A stretch of DNA of 64,000 bases, from positions 434,001 to 498,000 of the forward strand of contig NZ_RBAN01000003.1 in NCBI RefSeq assembly GCF_003626655.1, written 5' to 3'. The notes beneath the pieces are model-generated. The model was not told the origin of the DNA. It made no database searches and saw only the letters and a program-made list of their open reading frames with translations. The position numbers and the translations under genes are program-made. Shown here piece after piece: positions 25,247 through 34,005 of this stretch (position 1 is the first letter of the stretch; each line of letters opens with the position of its first letter). Origin of the DNA: Micromonospora costi (GTDB taxonomy: Bacteria > Actinomycetota > Actinomycetes > Mycobacteriales > Micromonosporaceae).

Positions 25247-26848
25247 ATGCGAGTTCGTAGACTCGCCGCCTGGACCGCTCTCCCGCTCGCGGTGACGTTG
25301 GGCCTGGCGGCCTGCGGCAGCGGCGGAGACGGTGGGTCCGGCAGCAACGGCTCCGGTGCGGTCAGCATCCAGATCGCCGAGCCGCAGCACCTGGTCCCGA
25401 CCAACACCACGGAGACATCGGGCTCCCAGGTGATCTCCGGCCTGTTCGCGCCGCTCGTCGACTACGACGCGCAGAACAAGCCGGTCGAGGTCGCCGCCGA
25501 GTCCGTGACGTCGTCGGACAACACGGTCTGGACGATCAAGCTGAAGGACGGCTTCACCTTCCACAACGGTGAGAAGGTCACGTCCGACGACTACATCAAC
25601 GCCTGGAACTACGGCGCCTACGCGCCGAACGGCCAGGGCGCCAGCTACTTCTTCGACAAGATCGCTGGCTACCAGGACCTGCAGGGCGAGAAGCCGAAGG
25701 CCAAGACCCTGTCCGGCCTCAAGAAGCTGGACGACCTTTCCTTCCAGGTGACGCTCTCCGCGCCGTACACCGACTTCAAGACGATGCTCGGTTACAACGC
25801 GTTCTACCCGCTGCCGGAGGCCGCGTTCTCCGCGCCGGGTGTGCTCAAGGACAGCTACGAGCAGGCGCCGATCGGCCAGGGCCCGTTCAAGATGAAGGGC
25901 AACTGGCAGCACGACAGCAAGATCGAGGTCGAGCGGTACGACGCGTACCCGCTGGAGAAGCCGAAGGTCAAGGACATCGAGTTCCGGATCTACCAGCAGC
26001 TCACCGCGGCGTACGCGGACGTCCTGGCGGACAACCTCGACGTGCTGCCGACGATCCCGACCGAGAACCTGAGCACCGCGCCGACCGACCTGGGCGACCG
26101 GTACCAGACCAGCCCGATGTCGTCGTTCCAGTTCCTGGCGTTCCCCACGTTCGACAAGGACTACAGCAACCCGGACGTGCGCAAGGCGATCTCGATGGCG
26201 ATCGACCGGGACGAGATCACCAAGTCGATCTTCAAGAACTCGCAGCAGCCGGCGCGCTCGTTCGTGTCGCCGATCCTGCCGGGCTACCGTGACAACACCA
26301 CGGGCGACGCGGGCCAGTTCAACCCCGCCGCGGCGAAGAGCCTGTACCAGGCCGCCAACGGCCCGTCGAAGATCACCATCTCCTACAACGGCGACGGCGG
26401 TCACAAGGACTGGGTCGACGCGACCTGCAACCAGCTGAAGGCCAACCTCGGCGTGGACTGCGTCGGCGCGGCCGAGCCGAAGTTCTCCGACCTGCTGAAC
26501 AAGGTCGAGAAGAAGCAGCCGGTGGGCCTGTTCCGCATGGGCTGGGTCATGGACTACCCCTCCATGGAGGACTACCTGGGCCCGCTGTACAGCACCAACG
26601 GTTCGTCGAACTACTACGGCTACAGCAACCCGGAGTTCGACAAGCTGGTGAAGGAGGGCGCCGCGGCGCCGTCCCAGGAAGAGGCGATCAAGAAGTACCA
26701 GCAGGCCGAGGACATCCTGGCCAAGGACATGCCCGTGATCCCGCTCCGCTTCGGGCAGAACGTGTTCGGGCACTCGACGAAGGTCCAGAACGTCGAGATG
26801 GACGCCTCCCAGCGCGTCAACCTGGTCAAGATCGAGGCGGCCAGCTGA
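25247..26848 (+). CDS. oppA: Oligopeptide ABC transporter substrate-binding lipoprotein (cluster 1)
   Basis: 533 aa. The signal peptide ends in the lipobox LAAC (Cys about residue 23), followed by a Gly/Ser linker. The mature part is an SBP_bac_5 domain, with typical segments such as VSIQIAEPQHLVPTNTTET and WTIKLKDGFTFHNGEKVTSDD (split at residues about 85-105). It would capture peptides outside the membrane for the downstream permeases. A strong hairpin separates it from oppB. Paralogous to the protein at 48807-50444. Confidence 0.92.
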   Translation: MRVRRLAAWTALPLAVTLGLAACGSGGDGGSGSNGSGAVSIQIAEPQHLVPTNTTETSGSQVISGLFAPLVDYDAQNKPVEVAAESVTSSDNTVWTIKLKDGFTFHNGEKVTSDDYINAWNYGAYAPNGQGASYFFDKIAGYQDLQGEKPKAKTLSGLKKLDDLSFQVTLSAPYTDFKTMLGYNAFYPLPEAAFSAPGVLKDSYEQAPIGQGPFKMKGNWQHDSKIEVERYDAYPLEKPKVKDIEFRIYQQLTAAYADVLADNLDVLPTIPTENLSTAPTDLGDRYQTSPMSSFQFLAFPTFDKDYSNPDVRKAISMAIDRDEITKSIFKNSQQPARSFVSPILPGYRDNTTGDAGQFNPAAAKSLYQAANGPSKITISYNGDGGHKDWVDATCNQLKANLGVDCVGAAEPKFSDLLNKVEKKQPVGLFRMGWVMDYPSMEDYLGPLYSTNGSSNYYGYSNPEFDKLVKEGAAAPSQEEAIKKYQQAEDILAKDMPVIPLRFGQNVFGHSTKVQNVEMDASQRVNLVKIEAAS

Positions 26849-26861
26849 GCTGACCGCGGCA

Positions 26862-26892
26862 CGGGCCACCCGGGTAACCCCCGGGTGGCCCG
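26862..26892 (+). terminator. Hairpin between oppA and oppB, cluster 1 (possible partial terminator)
   Basis: CGGGCCACCCGGG (26862-26874) pairs perfectly with 26880-26892 around TAACC, 13 bp after the oppA stop. In this position it may stabilise the oppA mRNA or partly end transcription, so that more binding protein than permease is made. The second cluster has an equivalent hairpin. Confidence 0.65.
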
Positions 26893-27039
26893 GGCACACC
26901 CGCACCCGCCCGGTCGTCCACCACCCGGGCCGGTACCGGCGCCGGCCCTCGGGCCGGGGACCGGGTCGCGGATTTTTCCGGTACGCCCAGAGAAGTCGTC
27001 CTGCGACCCCTTCGCATTTTTCCGGAGAGACTGGAAAGT

Positions 27040-27978
27040 ATGTTCCGCTTCATCCTGCGGCGCCTTCTGCAGATGGTCCTGGCATTCTTCGGGACCACGC
27101 TGATCGTCTACGCGCTGATGTTCGCCGGCCAGACCGACCCGATCCAGGCCCTCGCGGGAGAGCGCCCGGTGACCGCGGCGCAGCGGGCATACCTGACCGA
27201 GAAGTACCACCTCGACCAGACCGGCGTCGGTGGCTTCTTCTACCGCTACTTCGACTACGTCCGGAGCCTGCTCCAGGGTGATCTCGGCCAGTCACTGACC
27301 GGCCGCCAGATCGGCGACATCCTCCAGCAGGCCTGGCCGGTCACCGTCAAGCTGGCGCTCATCGCGCTCGCCGTGGCCGTGGTCTTCGGCGTGACGTCCG
27401 GCGTGATCGCCGGCATCCGCCGCGCCGGCATCTTCGACAACTCGACGCTGGTGCTCACGCTGCTGGTCCTGGGCATCCCCACGATCGTGCTGGCGCCGCT
27501 CGCGCAGTACTTCCTGGGCGTCAAGTGGCAGCTCTTCCCGCCCACCGCGGGAGCCGAGCCGAGCTTCTACGCCCTGCTGCTGCCCGGCATCGTGCTCGGG
27601 TCGCTCTCCCTGGCCACCGCGCTGCGGCTCACCCGTACCTCGGTGGCGGAGAACCTGCGCGCCGACTACGTCCGGACCGCCCGGTCGAAGGGCCTCGTCA
27701 AGCGGCGCATCGTGAGCGTCCACGTCCTGCGCAACTCGCTCATCCCCGTGGTGACCTTCCTCGGCGTCGAGCTGGGCAACCTGATGAGCGGCGCGATCAT
27801 CACCGAGGGCGTCTTCAACATCCCCGGCGTCGGCTTCAACCTCTTCCGCGGCATCCGCACCGAGGACGGCCCCCTGGTCGTGGGCTTCGTGAGCGTCCTC
27901 GTCGTGGTCTACCTGATCTCGAACCTCCTGGTGGACGTCCTGTACGCCGTACTCGATCCGAGGATCCGCTATGAGTGA
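27040..27978 (+). CDS. oppB: Oligopeptide ABC transporter permease (cluster 1)
   Basis: 312 aa with six predicted helices. The EAA loop, which contacts the ATPases, reads NLRADYVRTARSKGL. It ends DPRIRYE, the usual OppB/DppB tail, with the stop inside ATGAGTGA (27971-27978). In the second opp cluster this 8-mer is the overlapping stop and start of oppB and oppC. Here it is duplicated around a 72-bp insert. Confidence 0.93.
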   Translation: MFRFILRRLLQMVLAFFGTTLIVYALMFAGQTDPIQALAGERPVTAAQRAYLTEKYHLDQTGVGGFFYRYFDYVRSLLQGDLGQSLTGRQIGDILQQAWPVTVKLALIALAVAVVFGVTSGVIAGIRRAGIFDNSTLVLTLLVLGIPTIVLAPLAQYFLGVKWQLFPPTAGAEPSFYALLLPGIVLGSLSLATALRLTRTSVAENLRADYVRTARSKGLVKRRIVSVHVLRNSLIPVVTFLGVELGNLMSGAIITEGVFNIPGVGFNLFRGIRTEDGPLVVGFVSVLVVVYLISNLLVDVLYAVLDPRIRYE

Positions 27979-28058
27979 GCGTGGCGAACGAATGATCAAC
28001 GCAGCGTGCTCGGGCGCTCGTACCGGCACCGAGCGGAGCGAGGTACAGGCATGAGTGA
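27971..28058 (+). repeat. 72-bp GAGCGGAGCGAG element flanked by an 8-bp direct repeat, between oppB and oppC
   Basis: ATGAGTGA occurs at 27971-27978 (end of oppB) and again at 28051-28058 (start of oppC). The 72 bp between contain GAACGAATGATCAACGCAG and GAGCGGAGCGAGG. The paralogous operon has a single ATGAGTGA at the same junction (47740-47747, minus strand), so the simplest reading is insertion with 8-bp target duplication. The inserted GAGCGAGG now lies 6-7 bases before the oppC ATG and probably acts as its ribosome-binding site. Confidence 0.8.
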
Positions 28059-29007
28059 CTTCGAAACGGTGGCGGCGACCGAGAACCAGGCCGCCCGGCG
28101 TGGCCCCTCGGGCGAGCCCGGCACGCCAGACAAGATCGGCACCTCGCACAAGCCGCGCAGCCTCGCCGGCGACGCCTGGCGCGACCTGCGCCGCAACCCG
28201 ATCTTCTGGATCTCGCTGGCCCTGGTGACGGCCGTCAGCCTGATGGCCATCGCCCCCGGCCTGTTCACCTCGAACGACCCGCAGGACTGCGTGCTCTCGC
28301 GGCAGAACTCCGGGCCGTCCGCCGGCGCGATCTTCGGGTACGACTTCCAGGGCTGCGACACGTACGCCCGTGCGGTCTACGGCTCCCGGGCCTCGCTCCT
28401 GGTGGGCGCGCTGTCCGCGCTGTTCACCGGCATCATCGCGCTGGCCGTCGGCCTGCTGGCCGGCTACTTCGGCCGCTGGGTGGACGCGGTGCTCTCCCGG
28501 CTGATCGACATCGTGCTCGGCATCCCGCTGCTGCTGGCCGCCATCGTGCTGCTCAAGCGCATCGGCAGCGCCAGCCCGAACGCCCGGATCACCGCAGTCA
28601 TCTTCGTACTGGCCGTCCTCGGCTGGACGACGGCGGCCCGCGTGGTGCGTTCCTCGGTCATCACCGCGAAGGAGCAGGACTACGTCGCGGCGGCCCGCAT
28701 GCTCGGCGCCGGCCACGGCCGGATCATGCTGCGGCACATCCTGCCGAACGCGCTCGCCCCGGCGATCGTGGTGCTGACCATCGCGCTCGGCTCGTTCATC
28801 GCCGCCGAGGCGACGCTCTCCTTCCTGGGTATCGGCCTCAAGGCCCCGACCATCTCGTGGGGCCAGGACATCGACACCGGCCGCATCCACATGCGGGAGT
28901 CGGCGACCCCGCTGATCGTCCCGTCGGCCTTCCTCGCGCTGACCGTGCTGGCGTTCATCATGCTCGGCGACGCGATCCGTGACGCCTTCGACCCGAAGCT
29001 GCGGTGA
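28051..29007 (+). CDS. oppC: Oligopeptide ABC transporter permease (cluster 1)
   Basis: 318 aa from ATG 28051. An N-terminal cytoplasmic segment of about 45 residues with the OppC_N pattern LAGDAWRDLRRNPIFW is followed by six helices and the EAA loop ARMLGAGHGRIMLRHILPN. It ends AIRDAFDPKLR, as OppC/DppC proteins do. An upstream in-frame GTG (28006) lies inside the inserted repeat and is rejected. With OppB it forms the membrane channel. Confidence 0.93.
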   Translation: MSDFETVAATENQAARRGPSGEPGTPDKIGTSHKPRSLAGDAWRDLRRNPIFWISLALVTAVSLMAIAPGLFTSNDPQDCVLSRQNSGPSAGAIFGYDFQGCDTYARAVYGSRASLLVGALSALFTGIIALAVGLLAGYFGRWVDAVLSRLIDIVLGIPLLLAAIVLLKRIGSASPNARITAVIFVLAVLGWTTAARVVRSSVITAKEQDYVAAARMLGAGHGRIMLRHILPNALAPAIVVLTIALGSFIAAEATLSFLGIGLKAPTISWGQDIDTGRIHMRESATPLIVPSAFLALTVLAFIMLGDAIRDAFDPKLR

Positions 29008-29073
29008 CGTGATGCGAGCGCAAGGAGTGAGCGAAGCAAGCCCCGCCGTCGCGAGCGGAAAGGCAGACCAGTC
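29008..29073 (+). repeat. GAGCG-rich spacer between oppC and oppD, cluster 1
   Basis: 66 bp containing ATGCGAGCGCAAGGAGTGAGCG (split at 29013-29034), GAAGCAAG and GCGAGCGG, the same style of repeat as the 72-bp insert one gene upstream. The second opp cluster has only 11 bp here. No flanking direct repeat was found, so insertion is less certain. Confidence 0.55.
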
Positions 29074-30111
29074 ATGACCGACGCCGTCATCCAACCCACG
29101 CCCGCCTCGGCCACGCCCGAGGGCGGCCACCTGCTCGAGGTCCGCGACCTGCACGTCGAGTTCCGCACGAACGAGGGCGTCGCCCGGGTCATCAACGGGG
29201 TGTCCTACCACCTGGATGCCGGCGAGACGCTGGCCGTGCTCGGCGAGTCCGGCTCCGGCAAGTCGGTGACCGCCCAGGCGATCATGGGCATCCTGGACAG
29301 CCCGCCGGCGCACGTCCGCTCCGGGCAGATCCTCTACCAGGGCCGCGACCTGCTCGCCCTGCCCGAGGAGCAGCGCCGGCAGGTGCGCGGCAAGGAGATC
29401 GCGATGATCTTCCAGGACGCCCTCTCCGCGCTCAACCCGGTGTTCCCGGTCGGCTGGCAGATCGGCGAGACGCTGCGCCAGCGCGAGGGGATGTCCCGGG
29501 CGGACGCCCGGCGCCGCGCCATCGAGCTGATGGACCTCGTGAAGATCCCGGCCGCCGCGCGGCGGATCGGCGACTACCCGCACCAGTTCTCGGGCGGCAT
29601 GCGGCAGCGCGTCATGATCGCGATGGCGCTGGCGCTCAACCCCAAGGTGCTGATCGCCGACGAGCCGACCACGGCGCTCGACGTGACCGTGCAGGCCCAG
29701 ATCATGGACCTCCTCGCCGACCTGCGCCGGGACCTCGGCATGGCGATGATCCTCATTACCCACGACCTGGGCGTCGTCGCCGGCGTGGCCGACCGGATCG
29801 CCGTCATGTACGCCGGCCGCATCGTCGAGCACGCCGACGTCCGCTCGCTCTACCGGGCGCCGGCGCACCCGTACACCAAGGGGCTGCTGGAGTCGATCCC
29901 GCGCCTGGACGTCCGCGGCCAGGAGCTGTCGACGATCAAGGGGCTGCCGCCGAACCTCATGGCCATCCCCTCCGGCTGCCCGTTCCACCCCCGGTGCCCG
30001 TACGTGCAGAAGGTCTGCGTGGACGTGGTGCCACACGACCTGGTCCTCGGCGACGGCCGGACCAGCGCCTGCCACTTCGCCCAGGAGGTGCGTGATGACA
30101 GCGCCCGCTAG
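29074..30111 (+). CDS. oppD: Oligopeptide ABC transporter ATP-binding protein (cluster 1)
   Basis: 345 aa. Walker A GESGSGKS is at residues 57-64, the signature is FSGGMRQR, Walker B is LIADEPTTALD and the H-loop is THDLG. The C-terminal oligopeptide-transport domain contains the Cys-rich FHPRCPYVQKVC region typical of OppD/DppD. It pairs with OppF to energise peptide uptake. It overlaps oppF by 17 bp. Confidence 0.94.
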   Translation: MTDAVIQPTPASATPEGGHLLEVRDLHVEFRTNEGVARVINGVSYHLDAGETLAVLGESGSGKSVTAQAIMGILDSPPAHVRSGQILYQGRDLLALPEEQRRQVRGKEIAMIFQDALSALNPVFPVGWQIGETLRQREGMSRADARRRAIELMDLVKIPAAARRIGDYPHQFSGGMRQRVMIAMALALNPKVLIADEPTTALDVTVQAQIMDLLADLRRDLGMAMILITHDLGVVAGVADRIAVMYAGRIVEHADVRSLYRAPAHPYTKGLLESIPRLDVRGQELSTIKGLPPNLMAIPSGCPFHPRCPYVQKVCVDVVPHDLVLGDGRTSACHFAQEVRDDSAR

Positions 30112-31126
30112 CTCCACCAAGGTCCGCGGCGAGACCATCCTCTCGGTCGACAACGTGGTCAAGCACTTCCCGATCTCGCAGGGCGTGCTGTTCAAGAAGC
30201 AGGTCGGCGCGGTCAAGGCCGTGGACGGCGTCAGCTTCGAGCTGCGCCGGGGCGAGACCCTCGGCATCGTCGGCGAGTCCGGCTGCGGAAAGTCGACGCT
30301 GGCCCGGCTGCTGATGCGGCTGGAGACGCCGACCTCGGGCCGGGCCACCCTGGAGGGGCGGGACCTGTTCAAGTCCTCCGGCTCCGAGCTGCGCCGCCTG
30401 CGACGCAACATGCAGATGGTCATGCAGGACCCGTACACCTCGCTGAACCCGCGGATGACGGTCGGCGACATCATCGGCGAGCCGTTCGAGATCCACCCGG
30501 ACGCGGCGCCGAAGGGCAGCCGGCGCAAGCGTGTGCAGGAGCTGCTGGACGTGGTCGGGCTGAACCCCGAGCACATCAACCGGTACCCGCACCAGTTCTC
30601 CGGCGGGCAGCGGCAGCGCATCGGCATCGCCCGGGCGCTCGCCCTGCGACCGGAGATCATCGTCTGCGACGAGCCGGTGTCGGCGCTCGACGTCTCGATC
30701 CAGGCCCAGGTGATCAACCTGCTGGAGCAGCTCCAGGACGAGTTCGGCCTGTCGTACATCTTCATCGCCCACGACCTGTCGGTGGTCCGGCACATCTCCG
30801 ACCGCGTGGCCGTGATGTACCTCGGCAAGATCGTGGAGATCGGCACCGAGGACGAGATCTACGAGCGCGCCACCCACCCGTACACCCAGGCGCTGCTCTC
30901 GGCGGTGCCGGTGCCGGACCCGGAGGTACGGCACGAGCGGAACATCATCCGCCTCACCGGTGACGTGCCGTCGCCGGCCGACCCGCCGTCGGGCTGCCGG
31001 TTCCGCACCCGGTGCTGGAAGGCGCAGGACATCTGCGCCCGCGAGGAGCCGCTCACGGTTTCACGTGCCGCCGACCCGCACCCCTCGGCCTGCCACTTCG
31101 CCGAGGTACGCCCCGCCGCGGCCTGA
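30095..31126 (+). CDS. oppF: Oligopeptide ABC transporter ATP-binding protein (cluster 1)
   Basis: 343 aa from ATG 30095, preceded by GGAGG at 30084-30088; the GTG three bases earlier is less well placed. Walker A GESGCGKS is at 60-67, the signature FSGGQRQR and Walker B VCDEPVSALD. The C-terminal domain holds FRTRCWKAQDIC and a further Cys, the likely iron-sulfur ligands known in this subfamily. Last gene of the five-gene operon, followed by a perfect 17-bp terminator stem. Confidence 0.94.
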   Translation: MTAPASSTKVRGETILSVDNVVKHFPISQGVLFKKQVGAVKAVDGVSFELRRGETLGIVGESGCGKSTLARLLMRLETPTSGRATLEGRDLFKSSGSELRRLRRNMQMVMQDPYTSLNPRMTVGDIIGEPFEIHPDAAPKGSRRKRVQELLDVVGLNPEHINRYPHQFSGGQRQRIGIARALALRPEIIVCDEPVSALDVSIQAQVINLLEQLQDEFGLSYIFIAHDLSVVRHISDRVAVMYLGKIVEIGTEDEIYERATHPYTQALLSAVPVPDPEVRHERNIIRLTGDVPSPADPPSGCRFRTRCWKAQDICAREEPLTVSRAADPHPSACHFAEVRPAAA

Positions 31127-31150
31127 CCCACCGCGGTTGATCCGCGAACA

Positions 31151-31189
31151 CCGACGCCCCGCGCTCCACAACGGAGCGCGGGGCGTCGG
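31151..31189 (+). terminator. Terminator hairpin of opp operon 1
   Basis: CCGACGCCCCGCGCTCC (31151-31167) pairs perfectly with 31173-31189 around ACAAC, 25 bp past the oppF stop. Confidence 0.8.
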
Positions 31190-31210
31190 CGTACAGGGCC
31201 ATTATCCCCG

Positions 31211-31285
31211 GTCGATCATGCAGTTGTGGTGGTGGATGAACTGGGCATATCCGGGTCGTCCGGGCACCACAACTGCATGATCGAC
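31211..31285. repeat. 75-bp palindromic element between convergent oppF and purH
   Basis: The left arm at 31211-31231 (GTCGATCATGCAGTTGTGGT plus G) is a perfect 21-bp inverted repeat of 31265-31285, around a 33-base spacer. The outer arm (CGATCATG) matches the other palindromes. The inner arm and the longer spacer differ, so it is a third subtype. Confidence 0.88.
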
Positions 31286-31305
31286 GGCCTCCCGCGCGCG
31301 GCGGG

Positions 31306-32874
31306 TTAGTGGAAGAAGTGGCGGGTGTTTGTCAGGTACATCGTTACGCCGGCCTCCTTGGCGGCCGCGATGACCTCCTCGTCGCGGATCGACCCGCCCG
31401 GCTGCACGATCGCGCGGACGCCGGCCTCGATGAGGATCTTCGGCCCGTCGGCGAACGGGAAGAACGCGTCCGAGGCGCAGACCGACCCACGCGCCCGGTC
31501 GGCGCCGGCCCGCCGGACGGCCAGCTGCGCCGAGTCGACCCGGTTCACCTGGCCCATGCCCACGCCCACGGTCGCGCCGTCGCGGGCCAGCAGGATCGCG
31601 TTGCTCTTCACCGCACGGACGGCCCGCCAGGCGAAGGCGAGGTCGCGCAGGGTCTCCTCGTCGGCCGGGTCGCCGGCCGCGAGCCGCCAGCTGGCCGGGT
31701 CGTCGCCCGGGGCGTCGATCCGGTCCGCCATCTGCACCAGTACGCCACCGCCGACCTGCCGCCACTCGGCTGCCGGCGGGTTCCAGGCCGGGGCGCGCAG
31801 CAGCCGGATGTTCTTCTTGGCCTGGAGGATCTCGAGGGCTCCGGCGTCGAACTCCGGCGCCACCACGACCTCGGTGAAGATGTCGGCGACCTGCCCGGCC
31901 AGCTCCACGGTGACCGGCCGGTTGACCGCGATCACCCCGCCGTACGCGGAGACCGGGTCGCACGCGTGAGCCTTGCGGTGTGCCTCGGCCACGTCCGCGC
32001 CGACGGCGATGCCGCAGGGGTTGGCGTGCTTGATGATCGCCACCGCCGGCTGGTCGGTGAAGTCGTTCGCGGCCCGCCACGCGGCGTCCGCGTCGACGTA
32101 GTTGTTGTACGACATCTCCTTGCCGTGCAGCTGCTCGGCCTGCGCCAGGCCGGCCGGCGCGTCCGGGTCGGTGTAGAGGGCCGCCGCCTGGTGCGGGTTC
32201 TCGCCGTAGCGCAGCGCCCGCTGCGACCGCAGCGCCAACCCGGCGAACGCCGGCCACTCCGGCTCGCCGCCGAGCTGCACCGCGCACCAGTTGGCCACCG
32301 CCACGTCGTACTCGGCGATGTCGGCGAAGGCCCGCGCCGCCAGGGCGCGGCGCTGCGTCAGGGTGAAGCCGCCCGCGCCGAGCGCCTCGCGCAGCGCCGG
32401 GTACGCCGACGGGTCGGTCACCACGGCGACCGAGGCGTGGTTCTTGGCGGCCGCCCGGACCATCGCGGGCCCGCCGATGTCGATCTGCTCGACGCACTCG
32501 TCGAGGCTCGCGCCCGACGCGACGGTGGCCTGGAACGGGTAGAGGTTGCTCACCAGCAGGTCGAACGGCGCGATCCCCAGCTCGTCGAGCTGGGCCACGT
32601 GCGACTCCTTGCGCAGGTCGGCCAGCAGACCCGCGTGCACCTTCGGGTGCAGGGTCTTGACCCGACCGTCGAGCACCTCGGGGAAACCGGTGACGGTCTC
32701 GACCGCGGTGACCGACACCCCGGCGCCCGCGATCGTCGCGGCGGTGCTGCCGGTCGACACGATCTCCACGCCGGCCGCGTGCAGCGCCTGGGCCAGCTCG
32801 ACGAGGCCGGTCTTGTCGTAGACGCTGACCAGCGCCCGCCTGATCGGGCGGCGCCCGTCCTGAGTGGAGCTCAC
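31306..32874 (-). CDS. purH: Bifunctional AICAR transformylase/IMP cyclohydrolase
   Basis: 522 aa from GTG 32874. It catalyses the last two steps of IMP synthesis. The N-terminal IMP cyclohydrolase (MGS-like) domain contains ALVSVYDKTGL and DGRVKTLHPKVHAGLL. The C-terminal transformylase has RYGENPHQAAALY, the catalytic KHANPCG and CASDAFFPFADG. Its start overlaps the purN stop (GTGA 32871-32874), so purN-purH is an operon. Longer open frames upstream are shadows of purN. Confidence 0.95.
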   Translation of the reverse strand: MSSTQDGRRPIRRALVSVYDKTGLVELAQALHAAGVEIVSTGSTAATIAGAGVSVTAVETVTGFPEVLDGRVKTLHPKVHAGLLADLRKESHVAQLDELGIAPFDLLVSNLYPFQATVASGASLDECVEQIDIGGPAMVRAAAKNHASVAVVTDPSAYPALREALGAGGFTLTQRRALAARAFADIAEYDVAVANWCAVQLGGEPEWPAFAGLALRSQRALRYGENPHQAAALYTDPDAPAGLAQAEQLHGKEMSYNNYVDADAAWRAANDFTDQPAVAIIKHANPCGIAVGADVAEAHRKAHACDPVSAYGGVIAVNRPVTVELAGQVADIFTEVVVAPEFDAGALEILQAKKNIRLLRAPAWNPPAAEWRQVGGGVLVQMADRIDAPGDDPASWRLAAGDPADEETLRDLAFAWRAVRAVKSNAILLARDGATVGVGMGQVNRVDSAQLAVRRAGADRARGSVCASDAFFPFADGPKILIEAGVRAIVQPGGSIRDEEVIAAAKEAGVTMYLTNTRHFFH

Positions 32875-33488
32875 GGGATAGTGACCTTTCTTCCGGTGAT
32901 CGTCCAGCCGTTCCGGACGAGGCGGCCCACCTGCTCGACGAGCTGGCGCCGCTCGGCGGACTTGATGCGCTCGGTGAGTGATTCCTCGTCGTCGTCGTCG
33001 AGCACCGGCACGGCGACCTGCGCGACGATCGGGCCGGTGTCCATTCCGGCGTCGACGAAGAAGAGGGTGGCCCCGGTGATCTTCACCCCGTAGGCGAGGG
33101 CGTCGCGCGGGCCGTGGATGCCGGGGAACGCCGGCAGCAGGGTGTTGTGCGTGTTCAGGTACCGGTCGCCGAACGCGGCCAGGAACTGCGGGCCGACCAG
33201 CTTCAGGAAACCGGCGGAGATGATCAGGTCCGGCCGGTGCTCGGCGACCTGCGCGGTGAGCGCCCGGTCCCAGTCCTCCCGGCTGTCGTACGCCTTCAGC
33301 GGCGCCACGAACGTCGGCACGCCGGCCGCGACGGCCCGGTCGAGCCCGGCGATCCCGTCCCGGTCGGCGCCGACCGCCACGACGCGCGCGCCGTAGGCGG
33401 GGTCGGTGGTGGCGTCGAGCAGCGCCTGCAGGTTGCTCCCGGATCCCGAGATGAGGACGACGATGCGGGCGGACGCGGGCTCGGTCAC
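32871..33488 (-). CDS. purN: Phosphoribosylglycinamide formyltransferase
   Basis: 205 aa. It transfers formyl from 10-formyl-THF to GAR in purine synthesis. The substrate loop SGSGSNLQALLDA is near the start. The catalytic Asn-His-Asp set is visible in the NTHNTLLPAFPGIHG segment and in DAGMDTGPIVAQ. First gene of the purNH operon, with its start 193 bp from the divergent small membrane-protein gene. Confidence 0.94.
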   Translation of the reverse strand: MTEPASARIVVLISGSGSNLQALLDATTDPAYGARVVAVGADRDGIAGLDRAVAAGVPTFVAPLKAYDSREDWDRALTAQVAEHRPDLIISAGFLKLVGPQFLAAFGDRYLNTHNTLLPAFPGIHGPRDALAYGVKITGATLFFVDAGMDTGPIVAQVAVPVLDDDDEESLTERIKSAERRQLVEQVGRLVRNGWTITGRKVTIP

Positions 33489-33681
33489 CCGGCCACCCTA
33501 TCGGGCAGGTCGCAGTGACCAGCGTCTGGGCGGCGGCGCGGTGACCGGACGTGCCCGCACCGTCGATGGCCGACAGCCGGACAGGCGCGGAACCGGTACG
33601 CTGCCGCTGCCTCGGGCGGGTGTGCGTCCAGCCCACGCCCGGTGCATGATCAGACACTCGTGCCGACGACAGGAGCCCCCC

Positions 33682-33978
33682 GTGCAGCCTGGATATCCAG
33701 CTCCGCAGCCGCCGCCGATCAACAACAACATGACGATGTCGATCGTTGCGATCTTCCTCTTCTGGCCGCTGGCCATCCCGGCCATCATCAACGCGTCGAA
33801 GGTCAACCCGCTCCTCCAGCAGGGTGACTACGCCGGGGCGCAGGCCGCGGCGACGGAGTCGCGGAAGTGGTCCAAGTGGGCCCTGATCGTTGGCATCGCG
33901 TGGTATGTGATCGCGATCCTGTGCTGCGCTCTGGGCGGCATCGGCGCGATCATCAGTAGCGACACCAGTACGTACTGA
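33682..33978 (+). CDS. Small CD225/dispanin-family membrane protein
   Basis: 98 aa from GTG 33682, with AGGAG at 33671-33675. A Pro-rich N-terminus (QPGYPAPQPPP) precedes the CD225 pattern: a first hydrophobic segment IVAIFLFWPLAIPAIINASKV, split by the conserved loop NPLLQQGDYAGAQAAATESRKW (residues about 40-60), and a second helix. Family members are small two-helix membrane proteins; bacterial roles are poorly defined. The next gene begins with the same QPGYP style and is likely co-transcribed. Confidence 0.78.
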   Translation: MQPGYPAPQPPPINNNMTMSIVAIFLFWPLAIPAIINASKVNPLLQQGDYAGAQAAATESRKWSKWALIVGIAWYVIAILCCALGGIGAIISSDTSTY

Positions 33979-34005
33979 CCGACAACAGGCAAGGAGCCTC
34001 GTCGA

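Noticed and set aside
28006..28050. GTG at 28006 as the start of oppC
   Set aside because: It lies within the inserted 72-bp repeat. The ATG at 28051 has GAGG upstream and matches the start of the paralogous OppC.
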